Of a stretch of 64,000 nucleotides of DNA, positions 36,438 through 46,423 are shown in pieces. Numbering within the stretch: position 1 is the first letter of the stretch; each line of letters begins with the position of its first letter. The position numbers and the translations under genes were made by a program. The stretch covers positions 1,857,001-1,921,000 of the forward strand of contig NZ_CP116967.1 of NCBI RefSeq assembly GCF_032050975.1. Direction: 5' to 3'. Origin of the DNA: Candidatus Nitrospira allomarina. GTDB lineage: Bacteria > Nitrospirota > Nitrospiria > Nitrospirales > UBA8639. A model generated the notes under the pieces. It did not search any database. It was not told where the DNA came from and saw only the letters and a program-made list of their open reading frames with translations.

Positions 36438-36632
36438 TTACCCTCCGGATATGACCGGGCGGATTTCAATGCTATCCCCATCCGCCACGGTTTCGTCTTC
36501 GGTCATGAGATCCTGCCCGCGTATGATCAAGAAAGCCTCAGGGATTAAATCGAGCTCTTTGAAAATGTCGGCAACCCGTTTGGGGCCTTGAAGGACCAGG
36601 TCACGAGTGGGATGACTAAGATGGACTTTCAT
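36438..36632 (-). CDS. ttuB: Ubiquitin-like sulfur-carrier protein, TtuB/ThiS/MoaD family
   Basis: The protein has 64 residues, a beta-grasp-type sequence ending in the required Gly-Gly (RPVISGG). After thiocarboxylation such a C-terminus donates sulfur; in Thermus the TtuB protein serves TtuA in making 2-thio-ribothymidine and is also conjugated to proteins. The stop codon is 4 bp before the TtuA start and overlaps its ribosome site, so the pair is coupled. No E1-like (TtuC/MoeB) gene is in the window. Confidence 0.87.
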   Translation of the reverse strand: MKVHLSHPTRDLVLQGPKRVADIFKELDLIPEAFLIIRGQDLMTEDETVADGDSIEIRPVISGG

Positions 36633-36873
36633 AGGTTTGAATCATAAAGACAGGTCCCTGGGATTGGCAACTGATTTAAATTATGCGACGTTTTGTCTTC
36701 GCCAGTGGGAATTTTTATTGCTTTACAGCAAGTCCGTTTGCCGAACAACCTCATGGGCCATAAATGTAGAGTGAAAGGATGACCTATGATAGGATGCAGA
36801 TACTTACCGTTCTCACAATTGAAAACCCGTCACGCAAGATAGCTCACTTATTTTGGATAACGAAGGAGCAAGA

Positions 36874-38964
36874 ATGAAACCCGCATGCGATTACCAGGAC
36901 CAGCTTTGTATTAACACCATTCGCACCTTATCGATGGATGCGGTACAAGCCGCAAACTCCGGGCATCCCGGTACCCCGATGGCCTTGGCTCCTGTCGCCT
37001 ATTGGCTTTGGAATCGAATCTTGCGTTCTGATCCGGACGATCCCATCTGGCCGAATCGTGACCGGTTTGTTCTCTCAGCCGGGCATGCGTCAATGTTGCT
37101 CTATTCTCTGTTGCATCTCTGTGGCGTGAAATCGGTGAACGGGCAATATGAGCGATTGGGTGAACTTTCGGTGACGTTGGAGGATATCAAACGGTTCCGG
37201 CAATTAGAGAGTAAATGCCCAGGTCATCCTGAGTATCGTTGGACATCGGGTATCGAAACGACGACCGGTCCCTTAGGTCAGGGTGTCGCAACCAGTGTGG
37301 GCATGGCGATTGCGCAACGATGGATGGCCGGATATTTCAATCGGCCGGATTTTGAAATGTTTAACTATAATGTGTATGCCATTTGTGGTGATGGGTGTCT
37401 CATGGAAGGCGTGTCATCCGAGGCCGCGTCTCTTGCCGGACATCTCAAGTTATCAAATCTCTGTTGGATCTATGACAACAATAAGATCACCATTGAAGGC
37501 CCTACGGACTTGGCCTTTAGCGAAGATGTGGCTACCAGATTTATTGCCTACGGTTGGAATGTGACCCGTGTGGGTGATGCGAATGATCTCAAGATGCTGG
37601 ATCGCGCTTTTGTGACGTTTTTAAAGGAATCAGAGCGTCCAACGTTGATCATTGTGGATAGCCATATCGGGTATGGCGCTCCGAATAAGCAGGATACGCA
37701 TTCCGCTCATGGTGAACCATTAGGTGAAGACGAAATCAGGTTGGCTAAACGCTATTATGGTTGGCCGGAAGACGCACGATTTCTTGTGCCCGAGGAGGTG
37801 CCGGCTCATTTCCAACAGGGTATCGGGAAACGAGGCAAAGAGTTGCGGACCTCATGGATGGCCCGCTTTGCAGAATATCAAGCCCAATATCCGGAATTGG
37901 CTGGCCACTTGTATCAAATGCAACATAGACAATTGCCCGATGGCTGGGACCGTAAAGTTCCTGTTTTTCCGCCTGATGCCAAGGGACTTGCCGGACGGGA
38001 GGTGTCGGGAATCGTCTTGAATGCCTTGGCGGCCACTATTCCCTGGTTCTTCGGTGGTGCCGCAGACCTGGCTCCCTCCACGAAGACTCGATTAACTTTT
38101 GAGGGAGCCGGGGATTTGACTGGCAGCAATCCATCAGGACGGAATATCCATTTTGGGGTTCGGGAGCATGCAATGGGCGCTATTTTGAACGGCCTGTCTT
38201 TGTCAAAAGTTCGCCCCTATGGCTCAGGATTTCTCATCTTTAGCGATTATGCCAGACCGGCGATCCGGTTAAGTGCCTTGATGGAAATCCCCGTCGTGCA
38301 TATCTTTACCCATGATTCCATTGGGGTCGGGGAAGATGGACCGACCCACCAGCCTATTGAACAAATCTCTTCGCTTCGCGCAATTCCCGGGTTAATGGTG
38401 TTCCGCCCTGGAGATGCCAACGAAATTGTCGAAGCCTGGAAGGTGATTATGGAATTGCGGCATGAACCGGTGATTATGATCGTTTCGCGGCAGGCGATTC
38501 CCACACTGGATCGCACGAAATATGCGGCTGCCTCCGGCGTGGCCAAAGGCGCTTATATCCTGGCTGACTCTCCAGATGGGTGCCCAGAGGTCTTATTGCT
38601 CGGAACGGGAAGCGAAGTCCCATTGTGCGTGCAAGCCCATGAGCAATTGGGGCTCGAAGGGATAAAAAGCCGGGTCGTCAGTATGCCTTCCTGGGAATTG
38701 TTTGAACAACAATCGGAAGGCTATCGCCGCTCGGTCATTCCCCCAGATGTCACCGCGCGGGTATCGGTCGAGCAAGCCTCTGTCTTTGGATGGGGGAACT
38801 ATGTCGGAACTCAGGGCCATTCGATAGGGATGAAATCGTTCGGCGCCTCGGCTCCGCTCAAGGAATTAGCTAAAAAATTTGGTTTTACGGTTGAGCATGT
38901 GGTGGCAGCGGCCAAGGCGCAGATTGCACGGCATCAAGCCCATGCGACAACCGCTGACCGCTAA
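36874..38964 (+). CDS. tkt: Transketolase
   Basis: About 696 residues from ATG 36874, with AAGGAG upstream; a TTG at 36853 precedes the ribosome site and is unlikely. The thiamine diphosphate motif GDGCLMEGVSSEA...YDNN, GPLGQGVATSVGMA, and the C-terminal DSIGVGEDGPTHQPIEQ segment are all intact. It transfers two-carbon units in the non-oxidative pentose phosphate pathway. The Tal-Pgi gene follows 27 bp later on the same strand, so the two form an operon. Confidence 0.96.
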   Translation: MKPACDYQDQLCINTIRTLSMDAVQAANSGHPGTPMALAPVAYWLWNRILRSDPDDPIWPNRDRFVLSAGHASMLLYSLLHLCGVKSVNGQYERLGELSVTLEDIKRFRQLESKCPGHPEYRWTSGIETTTGPLGQGVATSVGMAIAQRWMAGYFNRPDFEMFNYNVYAICGDGCLMEGVSSEAASLAGHLKLSNLCWIYDNNKITIEGPTDLAFSEDVATRFIAYGWNVTRVGDANDLKMLDRAFVTFLKESERPTLIIVDSHIGYGAPNKQDTHSAHGEPLGEDEIRLAKRYYGWPEDARFLVPEEVPAHFQQGIGKRGKELRTSWMARFAEYQAQYPELAGHLYQMQHRQLPDGWDRKVPVFPPDAKGLAGREVSGIVLNALAATIPWFFGGAADLAPSTKTRLTFEGAGDLTGSNPSGRNIHFGVREHAMGAILNGLSLSKVRPYGSGFLIFSDYARPAIRLSALMEIPVVHIFTHDSIGVGEDGPTHQPIEQISSLRAIPGLMVFRPGDANEIVEAWKVIMELRHEPVIMIVSRQAIPTLDRTKYAAASGVAKGAYILADSPDGCPEVLLLGTGSEVPLCVQAHEQLGLEGIKSRVVSMPSWELFEQQSEGYRRSVIPPDVTARVSVEQASVFGWGNYVGTQGHSIGMKSFGASAPLKELAKKFGFTVEHVVAAAKAQIARHQAHATTADR

Positions 38965-38991
38965 CTTTATCCTTTCAAGGAGAATCCCATC

Positions 38992-41853
38992 ATGAATCCA
39001 CTCGTCCAACTTCGTGAGATGGGGCAAAGTCCCTGGTATGACTATATTCGTCGTGGTTTGATTACCTCCGGGGACCTACAGACGCTTATTGAGAAGGACG
39101 GCCTCATGGGTATGACCTCGAATCCCTCGATTTTTGAAAAAGCGATTGCAGGGAGTGCAGACTATGATGAAGCGATTGCACAGGTCGCGTCTCAGGTGAC
39201 GAGCGTCAAACAGATTTATGAGGGAGTAGCCATTCGAGACATCCAGGATGCAGCCGATCTTATGCGGACAGTCTATGAGACCTCGGACGGTCGTGATGGC
39301 TATGTGAGCTTGGAGGTTTCCCCGGATTTGGCGTTCGATACACAAGGCACCATCGATGAAGCGGTCCGTTTGTGGCAAACCGTTTCCCGGGACAATGTCA
39401 TGATTAAAGTGCCTGGAACCCCTCAGGGGTTACCCGCCATTGAGGAACTGCTGTCCCAAGGCATCAACATCAATGTGACTCTGTTATTCAGTGTGGTGAT
39501 GTATGAACAGGTGGCCTGGAGTTATATCCGTGGGTTGAAACGGTTGGCAGCGCATAGAGGGAATTTGCATCGTATTGCCTCGGTGGCCAGCTTTTTCGTC
39601 AGTCGAATTGATACTCTGATTGATAAAAAATTAGAGACGAAAATCTCGAAAGAATCCCGTCCTGCCCAACGAGCGATGATGGAAGGTCTTTTGGGAAAGG
39701 TCGCCATTGCGAATGCCAAGCTGGCCTATCAAATCTTTCAGGAAGTCTTTGCGAGCTCCGAATTTCAACCCCTCAAAGCAGAAGGCGCACGAGTCCAGCG
39801 GGTTCTTTGGGCCAGCACGGGGACGAAAAACCCCAAATACCCGGATACTTATTATGTTGATAATCTCATCGGTCCGGATACTGTGAACACAATGCCTGAA
39901 GCGACATTTACGGCTTTCCGGACGCGCGGAACCGTGAAGAATACGATTCAGGAGGGCCTCGCTGAAGCGAAAAAAACCATGCAGCAGTTGGCCGAAGCTG
40001 GAATTTCAATGGAGGAGGTCACCGACACTCTCCTGAAGGATGGCGCACAATTATTTTTGGATGCCTTTGATCAATTAATGGGCGTGATTAGCCGGAAACG
40101 GGCCATCATCTTGGGGGAAAAAGTGGATCGGGTCACCTATTCGGTTGGCCTTCTGCAGCCGAAGATTGACGAGGCGCTCAATGAATTTCAGCATACCAAT
40201 CTGGTTCGCCGTTTGTGGGGCAAAGATCCGTCTGTCTGGCATCACGATCCTGCTCATCAGGAGATTATTCGGAATGCCTTGGGATGGTTGCGAATCACTG
40301 AACAACAACTTTCATCGATACCCCGATTGCTGGATTTGGCAAAAGAGATCAAGGAGGCAGGGTTTCAAGATGTTCTGATCCTGGGTATGGGGGGAAGCAG
40401 CTTGTGTCCGGAAGTCTGCCGGATGACCTTTGGCAAAATTCCCGGATATCCCGAATTACATGTTTTGGATAGTACGGTACCCTCGCAGGTGCGGGCATTT
40501 GAGCATCGGGTCGAATTGGCAAAAACGTTGTGTGTGGTAGCCAGTAAATCGGGATCCACGACCGAACCCCTCGTGTTTCAAAAATATTTCTTTGAGCGTA
40601 TGCGGCAGGTTGTCGGAGAGAAGGCGGGCAATCATTTTGTGGCCATTACCGATCCTGGCTCGTTGCTGGAGCAAGTGGCCAAGGAGCTGCGTTTCCGACA
40701 TATTCTGCCGGGGGTTCCAGAAATTGGCGGGCGATATTCGGCTCTTTCTAATTTTGGCATGGTCCCTGCCGCTTTAATGGGCGTGAATATTGAGCATTTC
40801 TTGTATCGGGCGGAGCGCATGCGTCATTCCTGTGGGGCCAGCGTGCCCCCTCAGGATAATCCGAGTGTGATCCTCGGGACGGTCCTGGGTATATGTGCCA
40901 AGGCTGGAAAGGACAAATTGACTTTTGTGACCTCGCCGGCACTATGGGATCTAGGTGCGTGGTTCGAACAATTGGTGGCTGAAAGCACGGGGAAAGAAGG
41001 AAAGGGAATTATTCCCATTGATGGGGAATCCTTAGGAGACCCTGAGGTCTACGACCAGGATCGGGTCTTTGCCTATATCCGATATGAACAAGGAATTGAT
41101 GTCACGCAGGAAACTAAAGTAAAGGCACTTGAGGCAGCCGGCCATCCGGTGATTCGCATCAACGTCGCCGATCTGATTAATCTTGGTGAGCAATTTTTCT
41201 TATGGGAAATGGCGACGGCGGTGGCCGGAGCTTTGTTAGAGATTAATGCGTTCGATCAGCCAAACGTTCAGGAAAGTAAGGATTACACAAAGAAATATTT
41301 AGAAGCCTTCACCCGGAACGGCACCTTGCCGGATTCCCTCCCTTTCCTGACTGATGGTAATGTGACCGTCTATACCGATGAGCAGAACGCCTCTGTCCTT
41401 AAAGGCAAGGCTTCATTAGAAGCCGTGCTGGGCGCGCATTTCGCTCGTATCCAATCAGGGGATTATTTGGCCATCAATGCCTACGTGGAACGTACCGATC
41501 CGGTTCATGCAATTTTTCAACGCATGCGCACCAACATTCGTGAGAACAAAAAGGTTGCAACCACTTTAGGATATGGCCCACGATTTCTCCATTCCACGGG
41601 GCAATTGCATAAGGGTGGACCCAATTCTGGAGTTTTTATTCAGGTGACATGTGATGATCGGGAAGATCTTTCCATTCCTGGTGAACCATATTCGTTTGGC
41701 GTGTTGAAAGCCGCGCAAGCATTGGGCGATATGCAAAGCCTGAGTAGTCGTCAACGACGGGTCATTCGCCTTCACCTAGAGGCCGATGTTGAAAAGGGGT
41801 TGTCTCGCCTGGAGCAATTAATTGAAGCCAGCATCGGTTCGCATGTTCACTAG
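38992..41853 (+). CDS. tal-pgi: Bifunctional transaldolase/glucose-6-phosphate isomerase
   Basis: The protein has 953 residues; the ATG is preceded by AAGGAG. Residues ~1-370 are transaldolase (TSNPSIFEKAI, Schiff-base lysine Lys139 in MIKVPGTPQG, ASVASFFVSRID). Residues ~400-950 are phosphoglucose isomerase with the sugar-phosphate sites GMGGSSLCPEV and VVASKSGSTTEP. The fusion joins two steps that flank fructose-6-phosphate. It is known in several bacteria but is not the common arrangement. The gene faces zwf; the stop codon lies inside a REP-like inverted repeat. Confidence 0.95.
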   Translation: MNPLVQLREMGQSPWYDYIRRGLITSGDLQTLIEKDGLMGMTSNPSIFEKAIAGSADYDEAIAQVASQVTSVKQIYEGVAIRDIQDAADLMRTVYETSDGRDGYVSLEVSPDLAFDTQGTIDEAVRLWQTVSRDNVMIKVPGTPQGLPAIEELLSQGININVTLLFSVVMYEQVAWSYIRGLKRLAAHRGNLHRIASVASFFVSRIDTLIDKKLETKISKESRPAQRAMMEGLLGKVAIANAKLAYQIFQEVFASSEFQPLKAEGARVQRVLWASTGTKNPKYPDTYYVDNLIGPDTVNTMPEATFTAFRTRGTVKNTIQEGLAEAKKTMQQLAEAGISMEEVTDTLLKDGAQLFLDAFDQLMGVISRKRAIILGEKVDRVTYSVGLLQPKIDEALNEFQHTNLVRRLWGKDPSVWHHDPAHQEIIRNALGWLRITEQQLSSIPRLLDLAKEIKEAGFQDVLILGMGGSSLCPEVCRMTFGKIPGYPELHVLDSTVPSQVRAFEHRVELAKTLCVVASKSGSTTEPLVFQKYFFERMRQVVGEKAGNHFVAITDPGSLLEQVAKELRFRHILPGVPEIGGRYSALSNFGMVPAALMGVNIEHFLYRAERMRHSCGASVPPQDNPSVILGTVLGICAKAGKDKLTFVTSPALWDLGAWFEQLVAESTGKEGKGIIPIDGESLGDPEVYDQDRVFAYIRYEQGIDVTQETKVKALEAAGHPVIRINVADLINLGEQFFLWEMATAVAGALLEINAFDQPNVQESKDYTKKYLEAFTRNGTLPDSLPFLTDGNVTVYTDEQNASVLKGKASLEAVLGAHFARIQSGDYLAINAYVERTDPVHAIFQRMRTNIRENKKVATTLGYGPRFLHSTGQLHKGGPNSGVFIQVTCDDREDLSIPGEPYSFGVLKAAQALGDMQSLSSRQRRVIRLHLEADVEKGLSRLEQLIEASIGSHVH

Positions 41854-41937
41854 GAGCCTGCCGGACTTCGGAGTCAGTTGCACATGTGCCAATCGGTTCA
41901 TAGTCCGCCCTTGACCCCAAGTTCGACAGGCTCCTAG
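41850..41937. repeat. REP-like imperfect inverted repeat between convergent tal-pgi and zwf
   Basis: CTAGGAGCCTG (41850-41860) and CAGGCTCCTAG (41927-41937) are perfect 11-bp inverted copies. The symmetry extends inward with a few mismatches to about 18 bp (CCGGACTT / AAGTTCGA). The left arm contains the tal-pgi stop codon. The position between converging genes suits a bidirectional mRNA stop or protection structure, but there is no T-run; a mobile REP/MITE remnant is the alternative. Confidence 0.7.
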
Positions 41938-42043
41938 TCACGCTCAGGTAGGAGGACGGTGAACCGGGTTGGTGGACAGGGAAGCGGAGGTACTTTTCTC
42001 CCGTTGCGTCATTTGTGCAAGAAAACTTAAGAGCAGGGATGGC

Positions 42044-43594
42044 CTAGATTTTTCGCCAATGGTGCCCGCCCGCATGAATCAGTCGATCGGCTTCGACGGG
42101 CCCCCAGCTACCAGCCGGATATTCGGGTAACCATTTGGTTTCATAGTCACTCCACCCTTCGAGGATATCCGTGACCCATTTCCACGAAGCCTCAACGGCA
42201 TCCCGTCGCATGAACAAGGACGTATCCCCCGCCATGACATCCAACAGCAATCGTTCATAGGCTTCCGGAGAAGGTGCCTTAAAGGCATCACCGTAGTGAA
42301 AGTCCATATCAACCGGATGCGTTTGGGCTTTGGTCCCCGGTACTTTAGAAATAATGCGAAGGGCCATGCCTTCTTCGGGTTGAATACGAAGCGTGAGCAG
42401 GTTCGGAGCCTGGGGAATTTGCGGATTGGCATTAAATAAAATCTGGGGAATGTCCTTGAATTGGACAGCGATTTCGCTGGCGCGCGTCGGCATGGCTTTC
42501 CCCGTGCGAATATAAAATGGCACTCCGGCCCAGCGCCAGTTTTCTACAAAAACTTTTAAGGCCACATATGTCTCCGTAGTGGAGTCAGGTTGGACCCCTT
42601 CCTCTCGTCGATAGCCAGGGACTTCTTGCCCCTTGATGCTGCCATGGGCATACTGGGCCCGAACGGTCATCTTTTCGACGTCTTGTCCGCGAATGGGGCG
42701 CAGTCCCCGTAACACATCCATCCGAGCATTCCGTACCACATCCGGATCCAGCGAGTAGGGGGGCTCCATCGCGATCAGGCAGAGCAGTTGCAAAATGTGA
42801 TTTTGCACCATGTCTCGAAGGGCTCCTGCTGTTTCGTAATAGGTGGCTCGGGTACCGAGGGTGACGGCTTCGCTGACGGTCAATTGCACGTGGTCGATGT
42901 ATTTATGGTTCCATAGCGGTTCAAAGATGGAGTTGGCAAACCGCATGACCATAATATTCTGCACGGTCTCTTTTCCCAGATAATGATCGATGCGATAAAT
43001 TTGGGATTCATCGAAGACATTTCCGATGGCCGTATTAATCGCTCGAGCAGAAGACAAATCGTGTCCAATCGGTTTTTCCACAATGACACGAGAGTACGTG
43101 TCCGCTTGATCGGGGACTGCCACTAACCCGGCCTTCTGGAGCCCCTCGCATGCGGGTGCAAAGGAGGTTGGCGGAATGGCTAAATAAAAAATGCGATTGC
43201 CCGGTAGTTTGAATGGTGATTCAATGTCCTTCAACCGGTCACGGATTTGCCCGTAATAGTCGGAGGCGGAAATATCTCCTGCACAATAAAACAATCGACT
43301 TTGAAATGTTTTCCACTTGTCAGGTTCAAGTGTTTGCCGGGAAAATTGTTCAATGCCTTCACGGGCAATCCCGCGAAAAGCCTCATCCGAAAGAGGCTTC
43401 CGGCCTAATCCCAGTACGGCGAAATTGTCCGGTAACAAGCCGTCCAGGAGCAGGTTGTAGAGGGCCGGCAGAAGTTTACGCTGGGTCAAATCGCCCGAGG
43501 CACCGAAAATAACAATCGTGCACGGTTGAGTTGCTGCGGTTCGGTTGGTCGTGACGGGGGCTTCGGTCCTAGGAGAAGATTCAATGGGTGACAT
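42044..43594 (-). CDS. zwf: Glucose-6-phosphate 1-dehydrogenase
   Basis: The protein has 516 residues. The coenzyme motif GASGDLTQRKL follows a ~25-residue Ser/Thr-rich leader, and the active-site signature RIDHYLGKE is intact. Oxidises glucose 6-phosphate to 6-phosphogluconolactone. The upstream neighbour gnd, 22 bp away on the same strand, performs the next dehydrogenase step; lactonase is not seen in the window. The set GH15-gnd-zwf converges on tkt-tal-pgi, placing both arms of the pentose phosphate pathway together. Confidence 0.96.
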   Translation of the reverse strand: MSPIESSPRTEAPVTTNRTAATQPCTIVIFGASGDLTQRKLLPALYNLLLDGLLPDNFAVLGLGRKPLSDEAFRGIAREGIEQFSRQTLEPDKWKTFQSRLFYCAGDISASDYYGQIRDRLKDIESPFKLPGNRIFYLAIPPTSFAPACEGLQKAGLVAVPDQADTYSRVIVEKPIGHDLSSARAINTAIGNVFDESQIYRIDHYLGKETVQNIMVMRFANSIFEPLWNHKYIDHVQLTVSEAVTLGTRATYYETAGALRDMVQNHILQLLCLIAMEPPYSLDPDVVRNARMDVLRGLRPIRGQDVEKMTVRAQYAHGSIKGQEVPGYRREEGVQPDSTTETYVALKVFVENWRWAGVPFYIRTGKAMPTRASEIAVQFKDIPQILFNANPQIPQAPNLLTLRIQPEEGMALRIISKVPGTKAQTHPVDMDFHYGDAFKAPSPEAYERLLLDVMAGDTSLFMRRDAVEASWKWVTDILEGWSDYETKWLPEYPAGSWGPVEADRLIHAGGHHWRKI

Positions 43595-43615
43595 GTCGAC
43601 CTCGCAAGAATCCGG

Positions 43616-44509
43616 TTATGGTCGGACGCTATGTCCGCCAAAAGCCTTCCGCAGGGCTGCTAACATTTTTTCCGCGAAGGAGGTATCCTGTCGCGAGCGG
43701 AATCGGGTGAATAAAGCGGTCGTCAGAGTGGGAACCGGTACGTCCTTTTCAATGGCATCCATTATCATCCACCGTCCCTCGCCGGAATCCTGGACGTAGC
43801 CTTGTAACTGTTCCAGTTTAGGATCTTTTTTGAGCGCTCCGGCCGCTAGTTCAAGCAGCCAGGACCTGACCACACTGCCATGCATCCAGAGATCGGCGAT
43901 TGTGGCGAGATTCAGGTTATAGTCACTCTTGGACATCAGTTCGAACCCTTCCGCGTATCCCTGCATCATACTGTATTCAATGCCATTGTGAACCATCTTC
44001 ACATAATGCCCCGCGCCATGTCCCCCAACATGGGCCCATCCATTTTCCGGAGCCAAGGTTGTGAAGATCGGGGCCAATCGCTTGACGGGTTCCTGTTTTC
44101 CACCGACCATCAAGCAATAGCCGATTTGCAATCCCCAAATACCCCCACTGGTTCCGGCATCAATATACTGGATGCCACGGGTGTGAAGGTCGGCCGCGCG
44201 GCGAACGTCATCATGAAATTTCGTATTGCCTCCATCGATGATGATATCGTTGGCCTCCAAAATTTGTCCGAGATGTTGTACGGTTTCTTCGGTGGGTTTA
44301 CCTGAGGGGACCATGACCCAGACAACTCGCGGTTTCGGTAATTTGGTGATCAGGTCTTCCAAGGATGAAGACGGATTCGCCCCCTTTTTTTCGGCTTCAC
44401 TGATCAGGGTGGCCGACCGGTCGTAGGCCACGACCCGATGTCCTCCTTGGCTCAACCGGGTGACCATGTTCATTCCCATTTTGCCAAGTCCAATGAAACC
44501 GATATCCAT
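43616..44509 (-). CDS. gnd: 6-phosphogluconate dehydrogenase, decarboxylating, short (NAD-type) form
   Basis: The protein has 297 residues, the short homologue class (YqeC/GndA-like) as opposed to the ~470-residue NADP enzyme. The Rossmann start IGFIGLGKMGMNM, DGGNTKFHDD, DAGTSGGIWG and the catalytic Lys/His region KMVHNGIEYSMMQ are present. Converts 6-phosphogluconate to ribulose 5-phosphate and CO2. It lies 63 bp after the GH15 gene and 22 bp before zwf, so it is probably in one operon. Confidence 0.94.
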   Translation of the reverse strand: MDIGFIGLGKMGMNMVTRLSQGGHRVVAYDRSATLISEAEKKGANPSSSLEDLITKLPKPRVVWVMVPSGKPTEETVQHLGQILEANDIIIDGGNTKFHDDVRRAADLHTRGIQYIDAGTSGGIWGLQIGYCLMVGGKQEPVKRLAPIFTTLAPENGWAHVGGHGAGHYVKMVHNGIEYSMMQGYAEGFELMSKSDYNLNLATIADLWMHGSVVRSWLLELAAGALKKDPKLEQLQGYVQDSGEGRWMIMDAIEKDVPVPTLTTALFTRFRSRQDTSFAEKMLAALRKAFGGHSVRP

Positions 44510-44572
44510 AAGCGATCCTCCTGTGATGTCGAGTGGTGGTCCTTTCAGTCATCATTGATCCTGACGTGAGGG

Positions 44573-46423
44573 TCATACGGACGGTCGATTACGCCTCACA
44601 ACAGTGTGGGCGGCACGTTTCGTATTGAGAGCCAGATCAAGATTGCAGGCCGCCGTTATGAGACCAAAATGAGTAAAGGCCTGCGGGAAATTTCCTAACT
44701 GTTCACCCGAGTGCGAGACTTCCTCGGCATATAAACGAAGATGATTACCATAACTTAACATTTTTTCAAAGATCAGTCGTGCTTCCGTCAATCGCCCCGC
44801 TTTGGTCAGGGCTTCGACTAACCAAAAGGTACACATGCTAAAGGTGCCTTCTTCGCTGTCCAGGCCATCTGAGGCGGCCTTCCCGTTTTCATAACGATAG
44901 ACGAGGCTCCCTAATGACAGTTGCTCGAGTGTGCGGTCAATGGTTGAGAGCATTCGAGGATCAGTTGGAGACACAAAAAAGACCAGAGGCATAATCAGGT
45001 TGGCGGCATCCAACGCTTCGCTATCGTAGGATTGAACGAAGGCTCCAATTTCCGCATTCCAACCCCGTGCCATAATTTCCCGGTAGATCCGGTCGCGTTC
45101 CTCCATCCATCGGGCGCGGTTGCCTGGAAAGCCTCGTTTGTCGGCCAGACGAATGCCGCGATCTAAGGCCACCCAACACATGACTTTGGAATAGACAAAA
45201 TGACGACGTCCTCCTCTGACTTCCCAGATGCCTTCATCCGGTTGCTCCCAATTGTCGCAGACAAAATCCAAGAGGCGACAAAGGTTTACCCAGAGATCAT
45301 AGGAAATGGACGCGCCGTGTTTATTATAGAGATATACCGCGTCCATCAGTGCGCCGTACATATCCATTTGCAGTTGAGACGCGGCTCCATTGCCGATGCG
45401 TACAGGGCGGGAACTGCGGTGGCCATCTAGATGGGGCAATTCTTCTTCGGTCAGATTACGACGACCGTCGATGCCATACATCAATTGGATGGATCCGTCC
45501 GGATTGAGTTCGCAACAACGGGCATTGAGCCAATCCATGAATCGACTGGCTTCCACCGTAAATCCCAGGCGTAATAGCCCGTATATAGAAAAGGCTGCAT
45601 CCCGAATCCAGGTATAACGATAGTCCCAATTTCGGGGACCCCCGATATTTTCCGGAAGACTGGTTGTGGGAGCCGCCACAATGGCTCCGGTGGGGGCATA
45701 GGTCAGCAGTTTGAGGGCTAAGGCGGAACGGTGAACCACTTCCCGCCATCGCCCATCGTATTGGCATTGTGCCAGCCAGCGCTGCCAGAAGGCGGATGTA
45801 TTTCGAAAGGCTTCGTCGCCGGATTCAGGGGTGGATAACAGCTGGTCGCCGTTTTTGCCTTCCAGGTATTCCAAAAAAAACGTCAGGCTTTCGCCCTGAT
45901 GGAGTGTGAATTCTTGATACGCGAAATTTTCCCGCGTATGAAGGGGAATGGGGCTGACCAATCCCACGGATTGATCTCCGGACTGAAAGATGATGCCTTT
46001 CGGTCTGGTCTCGATGTCATGAGGGTTCCGGCCAAAATTAAAAGCGGGTGCGCATTCAAGTCGAAAGGTGACGGTTCCACGGACCACTGAGAGCATTCGG
46101 ATAATTTGGTGGCGGCGAGGCCGGTATCCAGCTTCGTCTGATTCGATGGGCATGAAATCAGTGAGTTCGCCAACACCATCATGTTGCAGAAACCGGGTCA
46201 GCAGAATATTGGTTTCCGGCAGGTACATTTGTCGGGTATTGCCATGTGTGACGGGAGCAATCTTGAAATACCCTCCAATTTTGTGATCAAGAATGGCTCC
46301 AAACAGGCTAGGGGAGTCAAATCGTGGGAGGCAACACCAATCAATCGATCCATCGATCCCAACAAGGGCAATGGTGTGGAGATCTCCAATAATGCCGTAA
46401 TCACCGATATTTTTATAACTCAT
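44573..46423 (-). CDS. Glycoside hydrolase family 15 (glucoamylase/trehalase-type)
   Basis: The protein has 616 residues. The bacterial GH15 start (IGDYGIIGDLHTIALVGIDGSIDWCCLPRFDS), the (alpha/alpha)6 barrel block RNWDYRYTWIRDAAF and both acidic catalytic regions (GIWEVRGG and DSEEGTFSMCTFW) are visible. It would release glucose from alpha-glucans or trehalose inside the cell, as no signal peptide is present. First gene of the operon leading to gnd and zwf, suggesting that released glucose feeds the oxidative pentose phosphate route. Confidence 0.92.
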   Translation of the reverse strand: MSYKNIGDYGIIGDLHTIALVGIDGSIDWCCLPRFDSPSLFGAILDHKIGGYFKIAPVTHGNTRQMYLPETNILLTRFLQHDGVGELTDFMPIESDEAGYRPRRHQIIRMLSVVRGTVTFRLECAPAFNFGRNPHDIETRPKGIIFQSGDQSVGLVSPIPLHTRENFAYQEFTLHQGESLTFFLEYLEGKNGDQLLSTPESGDEAFRNTSAFWQRWLAQCQYDGRWREVVHRSALALKLLTYAPTGAIVAAPTTSLPENIGGPRNWDYRYTWIRDAAFSIYGLLRLGFTVEASRFMDWLNARCCELNPDGSIQLMYGIDGRRNLTEEELPHLDGHRSSRPVRIGNGAASQLQMDMYGALMDAVYLYNKHGASISYDLWVNLCRLLDFVCDNWEQPDEGIWEVRGGRRHFVYSKVMCWVALDRGIRLADKRGFPGNRARWMEERDRIYREIMARGWNAEIGAFVQSYDSEALDAANLIMPLVFFVSPTDPRMLSTIDRTLEQLSLGSLVYRYENGKAASDGLDSEEGTFSMCTFWLVEALTKAGRLTEARLIFEKMLSYGNHLRLYAEEVSHSGEQLGNFPQAFTHFGLITAACNLDLALNTKRAAHTVVRRNRPSV

